A DNA stretch of 64,000 bases from Bacteroidota bacterium. Its GTDB lineage: Bacteria > Bacteroidota > Bacteroidia > Chitinophagales > Chitinophagaceae. Of the stretch, positions 41,485 to 49,916 are shown piece by piece. The notes below the pieces were generated by a model that was given only the letters and a program-made list of their open reading frames with translations, did not search any database and had not been told where the DNA came from. The stretch spans positions 115,111 to 179,110 of the forward strand of contig VGMN01000003.1 in the NCBI GenBank assembly GCA_016866355.1, given 5' to 3'. The stretch's first letter is position 1. Each line of letters opens with the position of its first letter. The translations under genes were made by a program, and so were the position numbers.

Positions 41485-42066
41485 TCAGCGCTGACCAATT
41501 ACCAAGAAAAATACCAGCAAGTAGATCCATAATAGATCTACAAAATGCCAGTACGTAGCGGCAATTTCAATCGGTACTGAACTATAAATTTTTACTCTTC
41601 CTACAAATGCTTTTGCTACCAGCACTAACAAGGCCACAATACCTCCAGCAACGTGCAGCGCATGTAAACCAAAAATCACATAAAGAAACTGACCGGCGCC
41701 AGATCCTTTGAAAGTGATTTGTTGTTCCCAGAGCTTTTCAAAGCCTACCCATTGTAAACCAATAAATGCTGCCCCTAGTAACAAGGTTACAATCATCAGC
41801 AAGCGGTAACGTGCCATGTTTCTTTCTTTGAAAGAACGCAGGGCTAAAATAATGGCACCACTACTAATCAAAATAGCTACAGTAGAGGCCCAAAATACAG
41901 AAGGCAAGGTAACTGGCTTCCAACCTGCTTGATTACTTTTTACAATAAATGCACTGGTCAATCCGGCAAACATCATGATCAGACTGCCCATGGCCACCCA
42001 CAGGGTAAACTTGTGGGGATGCATTTTTTTTGTAGTAGCGTTACTCACCATTTCTAATTTCTTCAT
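41485..42066 (-). CDS. Cytochrome c oxidase subunit III, short form
   Basis: A 193-residue subunit III homologue with five hydrophobic segments: KFTLWVAMGSLIMMFAGLTS near 19, FWASTVAILISSGAIILALR, ARYRLLMIVTLLLGAAFIGL, FLYVIFGLHALHVAGGIVAL and EIAATYWHFVDLLWIYLLVF near 165. The GLHALHV and YWHFVDLLW motifs identify the family. The start abuts the ctaB stop as TGATG (one-base overlap), so translational coupling is likely. Present together with the longer subunit III, a duplication seen in act-linked oxidase clusters. Confidence 0.88.
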   Translation of the reverse strand: MKKLEMVSNATTKKMHPHKFTLWVAMGSLIMMFAGLTSAFIVKSNQAGWKPVTLPSVFWASTVAILISSGAIILALRSFKERNMARYRLLMIVTLLLGAAFIGLQWVGFEKLWEQQITFKGSGAGQFLYVIFGLHALHVAGGIVALLVLVAKAFVGRVKIYSSVPIEIAATYWHFVDLLWIYLLVFFLVIGQR

Positions 42067-42947
42067 CAGGCTTGCACTGCTTTGCTCAGCAATAAAGCAA
42101 ACAAAATCAGCGGCAAGTACAAATAGCTTCCAAACATAACAGCACGAGCGGCTTTTACCTCCATCGTTTGATACAGACGAAGCGATCGTGCAATCATAAA
42201 CAGGTTGGCAAAAATGACAACTGCGATACTAATTCTACCGGCAACATCTTGATAAGTAGACATCCCAATAAAATAAGGCAACAGTGTCACTGGTACCAAT
42301 AACAACGAATAAAGAACTGTCTGCAGGGCAGTAAACCGCGTAGGGCCTTGTTCAGATGGAAGTAATTTAAACCCTACTGAACTGTAGTCCTTATGCGCCA
42401 CCCAGGCAATAGCCCAAAAATGGGGGAATTGCCAAAAGAACTGAAAAGCAAACAAGATCCATCCCCCTAGTGAAAACTGATCGTCGCCGGCTACCCAACC
42501 AATCAAGCAAGGTAATGCTCCAGGAACGGCGCCCATTAATACCGCAATTGAATTGATTTTCTTTAGCGGCGTATAAATAAACGCATAGAGGAACAGACTG
42601 AATGCAGCCAGTGATGCAGCCATCCAGTTGAACCAATAACCTAGTAATACAACACCAATAATTCCAGTAAGGATCGCAAAAAGCCAACCCTCACCCGGAG
42701 TCATACGGCCAGCAGCAATAGGTCGGTTGGCGGTTCTTTTCATCTTCGCATCTGTATCACGTTCCACCACCTGATTAATTGCATTGGCGCTACCGGTTAT
42801 CAGCATCCCACTTACAAAGAGCAAGAGTATCATCATCCAGTGGTACTCAACCACCTTGGGTGCCAGCAAGTACGCAATGACACTGCTGAACACCACCATG
42901 ATACTCAGCGAAGGCTTCATTAACATCAAATAATCTTTCACTTTCAT
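42066..42947 (-). CDS. ctaB: Heme O synthase (protoheme IX farnesyltransferase)
   Basis: It attaches a farnesyl chain to heme B, the step before CtaA. The 293-residue UbiA-family membrane protein has the prenyl-binding NAINQVVERDTDAKMKRTAN near 57-76, PIAAGRMTPGEGW after it, and FAFQFFWQFPHFWAIAWVAH near 165 with KDYSSVGFKLLP. Eight or nine hydrophobic helices. It lies between the oxidase subunit I and subunit III genes, next to the enzymes using its product. Confidence 0.93.
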   Translation of the reverse strand: MKVKDYLMLMKPSLSIMVVFSSVIAYLLAPKVVEYHWMMILLLFVSGMLITGSANAINQVVERDTDAKMKRTANRPIAAGRMTPGEGWLFAILTGIIGVVLLGYWFNWMAASLAAFSLFLYAFIYTPLKKINSIAVLMGAVPGALPCLIGWVAGDDQFSLGGWILFAFQFFWQFPHFWAIAWVAHKDYSSVGFKLLPSEQGPTRFTALQTVLYSLLLVPVTLLPYFIGMSTYQDVAGRISIAVVIFANLFMIARSLRLYQTMEVKAARAVMFGSYLYLPLILFALLLSKAVQA

Positions 42948-43005
42948 CAGCGCCTCTGCGTTTCAAACAATTTCAATCAAACATTGATTAGCCAATCAGC
43001 TATAC

Positions 43006-44811
43006 TCAATGTTTACTTTCACTCGCCCCTACAGGCTCGGTTTGAGGAATAAACTCACGTCCATCCTTCGCATAATCATATGGCCAACGGTGAACCTCAG
43101 GAATATCTCCTTCCCAGTTACCATGCCCAGGATTAATTGGTGTAGTCCACTCAAGTGTATTAGCACCCCAAGGATTTTCAGTGCGTAGTTTTCTTCCTTT
43201 ATAAATCGAGTAAAAGAAATTCACTACAAAAACAATTTGCACTACAAAAACGATGATTGAAACAACGGTGATAAACTTATCCAATTCTCCAAACTGATTA
43301 AAGTTTACCCAGCCTCTCTTATCTAAATACCGGCGTGGCACACCAGCAAGACCTTGATAGTGCATTGGCCAGAAAATTAAATACGAACCTGCGATCGTGA
43401 CCCAGAAATGGATATACCCTAATGTATTGTTCAGGTAACGTCCAAACATTTTAGGGAACCAATGATACACACCAGCAAACATTCCAAACATAGAGGCCAC
43501 ACCCATCACAATGTGGAAGTGAGCCACCACAAACATGGTATCATGCAAATGAATATCGATAGTAGAGTTTCCAAGGAATATTCCAGTTAAACCACCGGAG
43601 ATAAATAAGCTCACAAATCCAATTGCAAATAATGCAGCAGGGGTAAAACGAATATTTCCTCTCCAAATAGTAGTTAACCAATTGAACACCTTAATAGCAG
43701 AAGGTACAGCAATCAACAAAGTCAATAACACAAATACAGACCCCAGGAATGGATTCAACCCTGTTACAAACATGTGATGCGCCCAAACCAAGAAGGCAAG
43801 AATGGCAATAGCAAATAAAGAACCTAACATGGCCATATATCCAAAGATGGGCTTACGGCTATTTACTGAAAGGATTTCAGAAACCATCCCCATTGCTGGT
43901 AATAAGATGATATACACTTCCGGATGACCTAAGAACCAGAACAAGTGCTGATACAAAATAGCACTACCGCCTTCGTTAGGAAGCACCTCACCGTTGATCA
44001 CGATGTCACTTAAGAAAAAGCTGGTACCCAGGTTACGATCAAATAAAAGAAGAATAGCACCAGAAAGTAAAACTGGGAATGATAATACACCCAAAACTGC
44101 TGTGAAGAACATTGCCCAAATAGGTAACGGCAAACGAGTCATGCTCATTCCTTTGGTACGCATGTTGAGAATGGTAGAAATATAGTTTAGGCCTCCTAGT
44201 AAAGAGGAAACCACAAATAGTGCCATACTAACCAACCACAAATCGGTTCCAATTTTTTGTCCATCACCTGCTTGACGAAGTGCACTTAATGGTGGATACA
44301 TAGTCCATCCCCCAGAGGCAGGGCCAGTTTGTACAAATATGGAAGCGGCCATTACAACACCAGCCAAAAAGAAGAACCAATAAGAAAGCATATTCAAAAA
44401 GGGAGACGCCATATCACGTGCACCAATTTGAAGGGGAATAAGAATATTCGCAAAAGTTCCACTGAGGCCAGCCGTCAATACAAAGAATACCAGAATGGTT
44501 CCGTGCATGGTAACCAGACTATAATAAAATTCAGGTTGTATCTGTCCCCCCTTTGCCCATTTACCAAATAATGTTTCCAGAATGGGAAAGGTCGCTTCTG
44601 GATATCCCAGTTGCAAACGAAATAGCACTGAGAAAAACCCACCAATAATCGCCCAAACAATACCTGTGATTAGGAATTGCTTACCGATTGTTTTGTGGTC
44701 CATACTGAAGATGTACTTCGAAATAAAGGACTGTTCATGGTGGCCATGCTCCTCATGATGGGTTGCGGCATGCTTCACCTCCACTACTTGTACTGTTGTT
44801 GTTTCACTCAT
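43006..44811 (-). CDS. ctaD: Cytochrome c oxidase subunit I
   Basis: The catalytic subunit with heme a, heme a3 and CuB. The 601-residue protein has twelve or so membrane helices and the expected ligand regions: MHGTILVFFVLTAG near 90 (heme a His), HLFWFLGHPEVYIILLPAMG near 290 (CuB His and cross-linked Tyr), AHHMFVTGLNPF near 345 (two His) and HDTMFVVAHFHIVMG near 420 (heme a3 and a His). The N-terminus is a His-rich soluble extension. ATG 44811 (MSETTTVQV) is chosen; the upstream frame to 44859 overlaps ctaC. Confidence 0.96.
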   Translation of the reverse strand: MSETTTVQVVEVKHAATHHEEHGHHEQSFISKYIFSMDHKTIGKQFLITGIVWAIIGGFFSVLFRLQLGYPEATFPILETLFGKWAKGGQIQPEFYYSLVTMHGTILVFFVLTAGLSGTFANILIPLQIGARDMASPFLNMLSYWFFFLAGVVMAASIFVQTGPASGGWTMYPPLSALRQAGDGQKIGTDLWLVSMALFVVSSLLGGLNYISTILNMRTKGMSMTRLPLPIWAMFFTAVLGVLSFPVLLSGAILLLFDRNLGTSFFLSDIVINGEVLPNEGGSAILYQHLFWFLGHPEVYIILLPAMGMVSEILSVNSRKPIFGYMAMLGSLFAIAILAFLVWAHHMFVTGLNPFLGSVFVLLTLLIAVPSAIKVFNWLTTIWRGNIRFTPAALFAIGFVSLFISGGLTGIFLGNSTIDIHLHDTMFVVAHFHIVMGVASMFGMFAGVYHWFPKMFGRYLNNTLGYIHFWVTIAGSYLIFWPMHYQGLAGVPRRYLDKRGWVNFNQFGELDKFITVVSIIVFVVQIVFVVNFFYSIYKGRKLRTENPWGANTLEWTTPINPGHGNWEGDIPEVHRWPYDYAKDGREFIPQTEPVGASESKH

Positions 44812-44842
44812 GGCTCTTGGTTTTTTCGAATACAGAAAATAA

Positions 44843-45886
44843 TTACCTGATAACAGCACCCGCTAATGGTGCCGCACTTGCTATCTCTTTTTGCTGGGGA
44901 GGATCCTTATCAGGATTTGCTACAAGGTATTGTGGCTTTTTAGAGGCTAACCAGGCATCAAATTCTTCCTGGGTTTCAACCACAATGATCCCGCGCATAC
45001 TCCAGTGACCTTTCCCACACAATTGATCACAAGAAATTTCATATACAAAATCAGGATTACTAGTTTTTACTTTCATCTCTTTAGTTGTGAACTTGGGAGT
45101 GAACCACATGGTAGTAGGAGTACCAGGCACCGCATCCATCTTCATCCGAAAATGAACCAATCCCACATCGTGAATCACATCCTTAGCTCCAATAACCAAT
45201 TGAACGGGTTTTCCTACAACCAAATGCATTTCCTGTTCCACATAAACATCATCATGATTGGCAGGATCTTCCCATAATTGACCAACCGGATTATTATTAG
45301 CGGCATCTACCTTTTTAAAATACTTCTTGCCTAAAATACCATCTGCCCCTGGGTAACGAAACTCCCAACCATACTGCTTCCCTACTACTTCAACCACCAT
45401 TGAATCCTTTGGTGCTGGGCCTGTGATTTTAAACCAATAGAAAATTCCAAATCCAACCAACACAGAAAGTACAATAGCCGGAATCACTGTCCAGATTAAT
45501 TCCAGCGTATTGTTATGTGGGTAGTAAAAAGCTTTGCGATTATCTGATTCCTGGTATTTATATGCAAACCAAAAAAGTGCAATCTGTGTAACCAAGAAAA
45601 CCACAAAGGTGATTCCCAGTGTAACATAAAGCATACGATCAACTAATACCCCATGATCAGAAGCGGGTTCGCCCAAAATTCTATCCTTCAGTAATTCGTT
45701 ACAATAATAAACGCCAATCAAACCCAGCACCAGAAAGGCTAGTAACAAGAAGGCATTGATCTTGTTGCTTTGCTTTCGTGCATTTTCGTACCCACGAATC
45801 ATGGCCACATACTCACTGGCCTTCGCGATCTGGAAAACAACTACCAGAAAGAGAATTAGAATGGCGGAGATAAGTAATGTCTGCAT
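44843..45886 (-). CDS. ctaC: Cytochrome c oxidase subunit II
   Basis: It receives electrons through CuA. The 347-residue protein has an N-terminal helix (ILILFLVVVFQIAKASEY region), two further helices near 45-62 and 87-110, then the cupredoxin domain. CuA ligands are visible: the first His in DVIHDVGLVHFRM near 239, then Cys286, Cys290, His294 and Met297 in CDQLCGKGHWSM. No fused cytochrome c domain is present, so the oxidase is the aa3 form that works with the act complex's hemes. It sits 31 bases before ctaD and 62 bases after actF. Confidence 0.93.
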   Translation of the reverse strand: MQTLLISAILILFLVVVFQIAKASEYVAMIRGYENARKQSNKINAFLLLAFLVLGLIGVYYCNELLKDRILGEPASDHGVLVDRMLYVTLGITFVVFLVTQIALFWFAYKYQESDNRKAFYYPHNNTLELIWTVIPAIVLSVLVGFGIFYWFKITGPAPKDSMVVEVVGKQYGWEFRYPGADGILGKKYFKKVDAANNNPVGQLWEDPANHDDVYVEQEMHLVVGKPVQLVIGAKDVIHDVGLVHFRMKMDAVPGTPTTMWFTPKFTTKEMKVKTSNPDFVYEISCDQLCGKGHWSMRGIIVVETQEEFDAWLASKKPQYLVANPDKDPPQQKEIASAAPLAGAVIR

Positions 45887-45948
45887 AATGTATCTATCAG
45901 CTTTTAAGTTCAGTTTTCAAATCGAATTCACAATCAATTGTCAAAAAA

Positions 45949-47178
45949 TCAGGTATGGTGTATCAAACTTTCTTTCACAAATGGATGATTTCGGGCTAAT
46001 AAAGGTGCTTTTGCCAATGCACGACCAGTGAAGTACATGATCAATCCCACAAACCCAAGTGCTACCCCTAAATCATAAATAATGTTTGGAACCTTATCAG
46101 GCGAAACAGCCGGAAATACCATTTGATAAAAGTCTAACCAGTGTCCAAAAATAATTACCAACGCCATGAATGTGATGGTACCATAATTACGCTTAGCACT
46201 GCGACGCATCAAAATCAAGAGCGGCGCAATAAAATTGATGATGAACATCATCCAGAAAATTCCTTTGTAGATGCCGTGCGCACGTGGCTGAAAATAAATA
46301 GTTTCCTCAGGGATGTTTGCATACCAGATAAGCATGAACTGAGAAAACCATAGATAAGTCCAAAATACGGAGAAGGCAAACATGAACTTACCAAGATCAT
46401 GTAAGTGCTCATCATTGGTATATTCGAGGTAACCGTTATTTTTTAAGAACACCACAAATAAGGCAATCAGTGCAACACCGGAAACAAAGGTGCTGGCAAA
46501 TGTATACCAGCTATACATGGTGCTATACCAGTGCGCATCGATACTCATCAACCAAAGCCAAGGTAAGGAGGACATTACAGTTAAAGAGAAAACCACTATG
46601 TAGAGTGCCGCCCAAACAGTATTTTTAAAAATATATTTTTTACGCTCGTCCATGGTGGCCAATGGTTCGTCATCAATGCTGCGAGATAACTGACGCATTT
46701 TCCATCCGAGAACAGACCATAGCAAAACAGTCAAAATGGTTACAACCGTAAAGAAGGTTTTGTTTAGAAATCCCTTTTTGTAGTTTAGGATTTCATCGTG
46801 CTTTACATGTTCAGCATCTGTCCAATGGTAAATAGTATGATTATCTCCAAACACAATAGCCAGTAAAATAGCAGCACAAATCACACCCACCACAGGAATA
46901 ACAGCAGAGATAGCTTCAGGCACACGACGGAAAGACATTTGCCAGCCACCCCAAGCTAGGGTAGTGATACAAACAAAGAACATAGACGCATTCACCACTA
47001 ACAAAAAGAAAACACTGTTTTGCAATAAGGAAGCCCAGAAGCGCGCTTGTTCATGAGGATCAGTACTGGAACCACTGGTCACCCAAAGACCAATAATAGA
47101 AAGTACACCAATCGCAATTAGCGATAAAGCGACCGTGTTGTAATTTTTGGGAGCGGTAAAAGTTGAACGGATTGACAT
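45949..47178 (-). CDS. actF: Alternative complex III subunit ActF
   Basis: A 409-residue inner-membrane protein with about ten helices, the second NrfD-like subunit of ACIII. Segments include YNTVALSLIAIGVLSIIGLW near 14, a loop with a basic stretch (SIDDEPLATMDERKKYIFKN near 165), and late helices ILMRRSAKRNYGTITFMALV and IIYDLGVALGFVGLIMYFTG. It pairs with ActC and is placed between actE and ctaC as in other act operons. Quinone binding is assigned to ActC/ActF from structures of the family, not from motifs here. Confidence 0.85.
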   Translation of the reverse strand: MSIRSTFTAPKNYNTVALSLIAIGVLSIIGLWVTSGSSTDPHEQARFWASLLQNSVFFLLVVNASMFFVCITTLAWGGWQMSFRRVPEAISAVIPVVGVICAAILLAIVFGDNHTIYHWTDAEHVKHDEILNYKKGFLNKTFFTVVTILTVLLWSVLGWKMRQLSRSIDDEPLATMDERKKYIFKNTVWAALYIVVFSLTVMSSLPWLWLMSIDAHWYSTMYSWYTFASTFVSGVALIALFVVFLKNNGYLEYTNDEHLHDLGKFMFAFSVFWTYLWFSQFMLIWYANIPEETIYFQPRAHGIYKGIFWMMFIINFIAPLLILMRRSAKRNYGTITFMALVIIFGHWLDFYQMVFPAVSPDKVPNIIYDLGVALGFVGLIMYFTGRALAKAPLLARNHPFVKESLIHHT

Positions 47179-47207
47179 CTTGCTATTTTTAAAGGCAGGA
47201 ATTTCGT

Positions 47208-47816
47208 TTAGTTAACTGCGGCTGTTGCAGGAGCAGCTGCTTCGGCCTGTTTTGCTTTGATGTAGGCAACAATTTCCCAGCGCTGCTTGGTGCTTAACTG
47301 TGAGCCGTAGCCACCCATCAGGTTTTTACCATAGGTGATTGAGTGAAACATGGTACCCTCCGCCATAGTAGTAGCAATGGGATCTGTAACCAGATTACGG
47401 GGAGCAGCCGGATAAGGTCCATCACCACCCTTCCAAAGGGGACCATTCCCATCCAATTTGGTACCATGACAAATACCACAATTGATTAAATAGATACGCC
47501 CCGCTTCCTTCATGTCAACCGCAGCTACATCTAATGGATTTTTAACCACCGCTGAACGTGCATAACCTGCAGAATCATTTTTAAAAGGATAAGAACCCAT
47601 TGCACCACGTGCAACAGTACCTTCTACAGGTCTTGCATTGTAGTGAATACCAGCCTGCGTCAATGCCTCCGTAGAGGAATACGTTTCTAACGCACGGCTG
47701 TAGGACATATCTGGCATATACACTTTTCCAGTATCTCTTCGCACTTCATTACATCCGATTGTTACCACTAGCAGGCCAATCATAGAAGTAAGTATCAAAG
47801 CTTTTTTCATCATCAA
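47208..47816 (-). CDS. actE: Alternative complex III subunit ActE, monoheme cytochrome c
   Basis: A 202-residue lipoprotein. The leader KKALILTSMIGLLVVTIGC has a lipobox ending TIGC. A single heme site CGICHG lies near residue 117, with the distal Met region ITYGKNLMGGYGSQLS near 165. ActE passes electrons from ActA towards the oxidase on the periplasmic side. Two Mets precede the leader; which is used does not change the lipobox. Confidence 0.88.
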   Translation of the reverse strand: MMMKKALILTSMIGLLVVTIGCNEVRRDTGKVYMPDMSYSRALETYSSTEALTQAGIHYNARPVEGTVARGAMGSYPFKNDSAGYARSAVVKNPLDVAAVDMKEAGRIYLINCGICHGTKLDGNGPLWKGGDGPYPAAPRNLVTDPIATTMAEGTMFHSITYGKNLMGGYGSQLSTKQRWEIVAYIKAKQAEAAAPATAAVN

Positions 47817-47837
47817 TTCGATTTGAATGATTGAATC

Positions 47838-48413
47838 TTATTGTTGTTCAAAACGCATTTTCTCATTAGCATAGTTACCCAGCCACCATCCAGTTTTTTT
47901 TGTTTCCACCTTTACATCGGTAGCACCCGCTGCTTGTAAAAATTTTACAGCCTCTTCTTCGTTAGTGGTACTAGTGCACTCAATAGCCATCACAAAGGTG
48001 TCATCGGTAGAGCGAGGATTAAAATGATCTTTCTTAACAAAAGGTGCCAATTGACATAGCCAGCAAAAAGTAAGCACCATCCCCACAGCCGCAAACAATA
48101 CCGTTAACTCAAAAGTTACCGGAATCCATGCAGGAAGTGAAAAATAAGGCTTCCCACCGAAATTGATAGCCCAGTCAATGGTTAGCGCCCACGTGATAAA
48201 TCCAACAGCGGTGGATGTTCCGGTGATACCATAGATAAAACCTGCGGTATGTAAACTTGTATCGCGTAATCCCATCTCCTTATCCAAACCATGAATAGGA
48301 AAGGGAGTAAATACATCATGCAGCTTGTAGCCAGCACGACGTACTTTTTTTACGGCAGGAAACAACACGGCTTCGTCCGTAAAATTGCCAACAATAAATT
48401 TCTTTTTTGCCAT
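47838..48413 (-). CDS. actD: Alternative complex III subunit ActD (DUF3341)
   Basis: A 191-residue DUF3341 protein with the family start MAKKKFIVGNFTDEAVLFPA, a cytoplasmic-like half including VRRAGYKLHDVFTPFPIHGL, two helices (YGITGTSTAVGFITWALTID and PVTFELTVLFAAVGMVLTFC), and a C-terminal soluble part with FVMAIECTSTTNEEEAVKF. ActD anchors and stabilises ACIII. Confidence 0.88.
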   Translation of the reverse strand: MAKKKFIVGNFTDEAVLFPAVKKVRRAGYKLHDVFTPFPIHGLDKEMGLRDTSLHTAGFIYGITGTSTAVGFITWALTIDWAINFGGKPYFSLPAWIPVTFELTVLFAAVGMVLTFCWLCQLAPFVKKDHFNPRSTDDTFVMAIECTSTTNEEEAVKFLQAAGATDVKVETKKTGWWLGNYANEKMRFEQQ

Positions 48414-48435
48414 ATGCTTTAAGTTGCGCGATTAA

Positions 48436-49887
48436 TTAATGATGATCGTGCAAATGATGTTCGCCAAATTGTGTGACCGTATCTTCTTCTTCCTTACTCA
48501 TCTTACCCTTGTAATTCTCTCCACTGCGTTTTAAAATATGCTTAATTTCCGCAATGGCAATTACAGGGAAGTATTTAGAGAAAAGGAAGTAGCAAGTAAA
48601 GAATAAGCCAAAAGTGCCAAGGTAAAAACCAACTTCCCAGATAGTAGGCGTGTAATACGTACTCCAGGATGAAGGAAGATAATCCCGATAAATAGAGGTA
48701 ACGATGATCACAAAACGTTCAAACCACATACCGACATTAACCAGTATAGACATAAAGAAGGTCACAAATAGATTACGACGCATCTTCTTGAACCAAAAAA
48801 TTTGGGGTGAAAGAACGTTACAACCCATCATGATCCAATAACTCCAACCATAAGGGCTGCTAAGATTTAAACGATTTTCTTTAAAAGCAAACCACTCATA
48901 ATCTACGGCACTATACCAGGCCATAAACAACTCAGTTAAGTAAGCAATTCCCACAATAGACCCTGTCAACACAATTACTTTATTCATCACTTCTATGTGT
49001 TCGATGGTAATATATTCTTCAAGTGATAAAACCTTACGCGTTACAACCAGTAGTGTTTGCACCATGGCAAATCCGGAGAAGATGGCACCCGCAACAAAGT
49101 AGGGAGGGAAAATGGTAGTATGCCAACCGGGTACCACAGATGTAGCAAAGTCAAAGGATACGATAGTATGTACAGAAAGTACCAGTGGCGTACTCAAGCC
49201 AGCCAATACCAGTGAAAGAGATTCATGACGCTGCCAGTGTTTGGTAGAACCTGTCCAACCAAATGCAGCAACTCCATAAAAAGTTTTACGCCATTTCAAC
49301 TTGGCACGATCACGTAAAGTGGCCATATCAGGAATCAAACCAGAATACCAGAACAATAAGGAAACAGTAAAATAAGTTGAGATCGCAAACACGTCCCACA
49401 AGAGTGGTGAATTGAAGTTCACCCAAAGTGGTCCACGTGTATTAGGATAAGGAAGAACAAAAAACGCATTCCATACACGACCCATGTGCCAAATGGGGAA
49501 CTGACCGGCACACATTACGGCAAAGATGGTCATTGCCTCCGCCGCTCTGTTCACACCTGTTCTCCATCCCTGACGAAATAATAATAAGATAGCAGAGATC
49601 AGCGTTCCAGCGTGACCAATACCTACCCACCATACAAAGTTGGTGATATCCCAACCCCATCCAATGGTACGGTTCAGATTCCACTGCCCTGTCCCGTAGG
49701 TAACTTCCATAGCTACGGATAAAATTCCAAATAACAACAAGGCTACAGAAATAGAAAACCCAATCCACCAAAGGCGGGATGGTTTGTTTTCCACGGGTCG
49801 ACAGATATCCTCTGTTACCTGATGATAGTCCTTGGTACCATCGACCAACGGAGCTCTTACCTGTGATTCGTATCTAAGTAGTGACAT
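48436..49887 (-). CDS. actC: Alternative complex III subunit ActC (NrfD-like)
   Basis: A 483-residue protein with about ten membrane helices of the NrfD/PsrC superfamily: WWIGFSISVALLLFGILSVA near 40, WWVGIGHAGTLISAILLLFR near 85, AMTIFAVMCAGQFPIWHMGR near 118, TPLVLSVHTIVSFDFATSVV near 235 and PTIWEVGFYLGTFGLFFTCY near 428. It binds quinol with ActB in the membrane arm of ACIII. Ends with the His-rich GEHHLHDHH. Confidence 0.9.
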   Translation of the reverse strand: MSLLRYESQVRAPLVDGTKDYHQVTEDICRPVENKPSRLWWIGFSISVALLLFGILSVAMEVTYGTGQWNLNRTIGWGWDITNFVWWVGIGHAGTLISAILLLFRQGWRTGVNRAAEAMTIFAVMCAGQFPIWHMGRVWNAFFVLPYPNTRGPLWVNFNSPLLWDVFAISTYFTVSLLFWYSGLIPDMATLRDRAKLKWRKTFYGVAAFGWTGSTKHWQRHESLSLVLAGLSTPLVLSVHTIVSFDFATSVVPGWHTTIFPPYFVAGAIFSGFAMVQTLLVVTRKVLSLEEYITIEHIEVMNKVIVLTGSIVGIAYLTELFMAWYSAVDYEWFAFKENRLNLSSPYGWSYWIMMGCNVLSPQIFWFKKMRRNLFVTFFMSILVNVGMWFERFVIIVTSIYRDYLPSSWSTYYTPTIWEVGFYLGTFGLFFTCYFLFSKYFPVIAIAEIKHILKRSGENYKGKMSKEEEDTVTQFGEHHLHDHH

Positions 49888-49916
49888 AGAAGTGGTTGAT
49901 AGAGTTGGTTCAGGAA

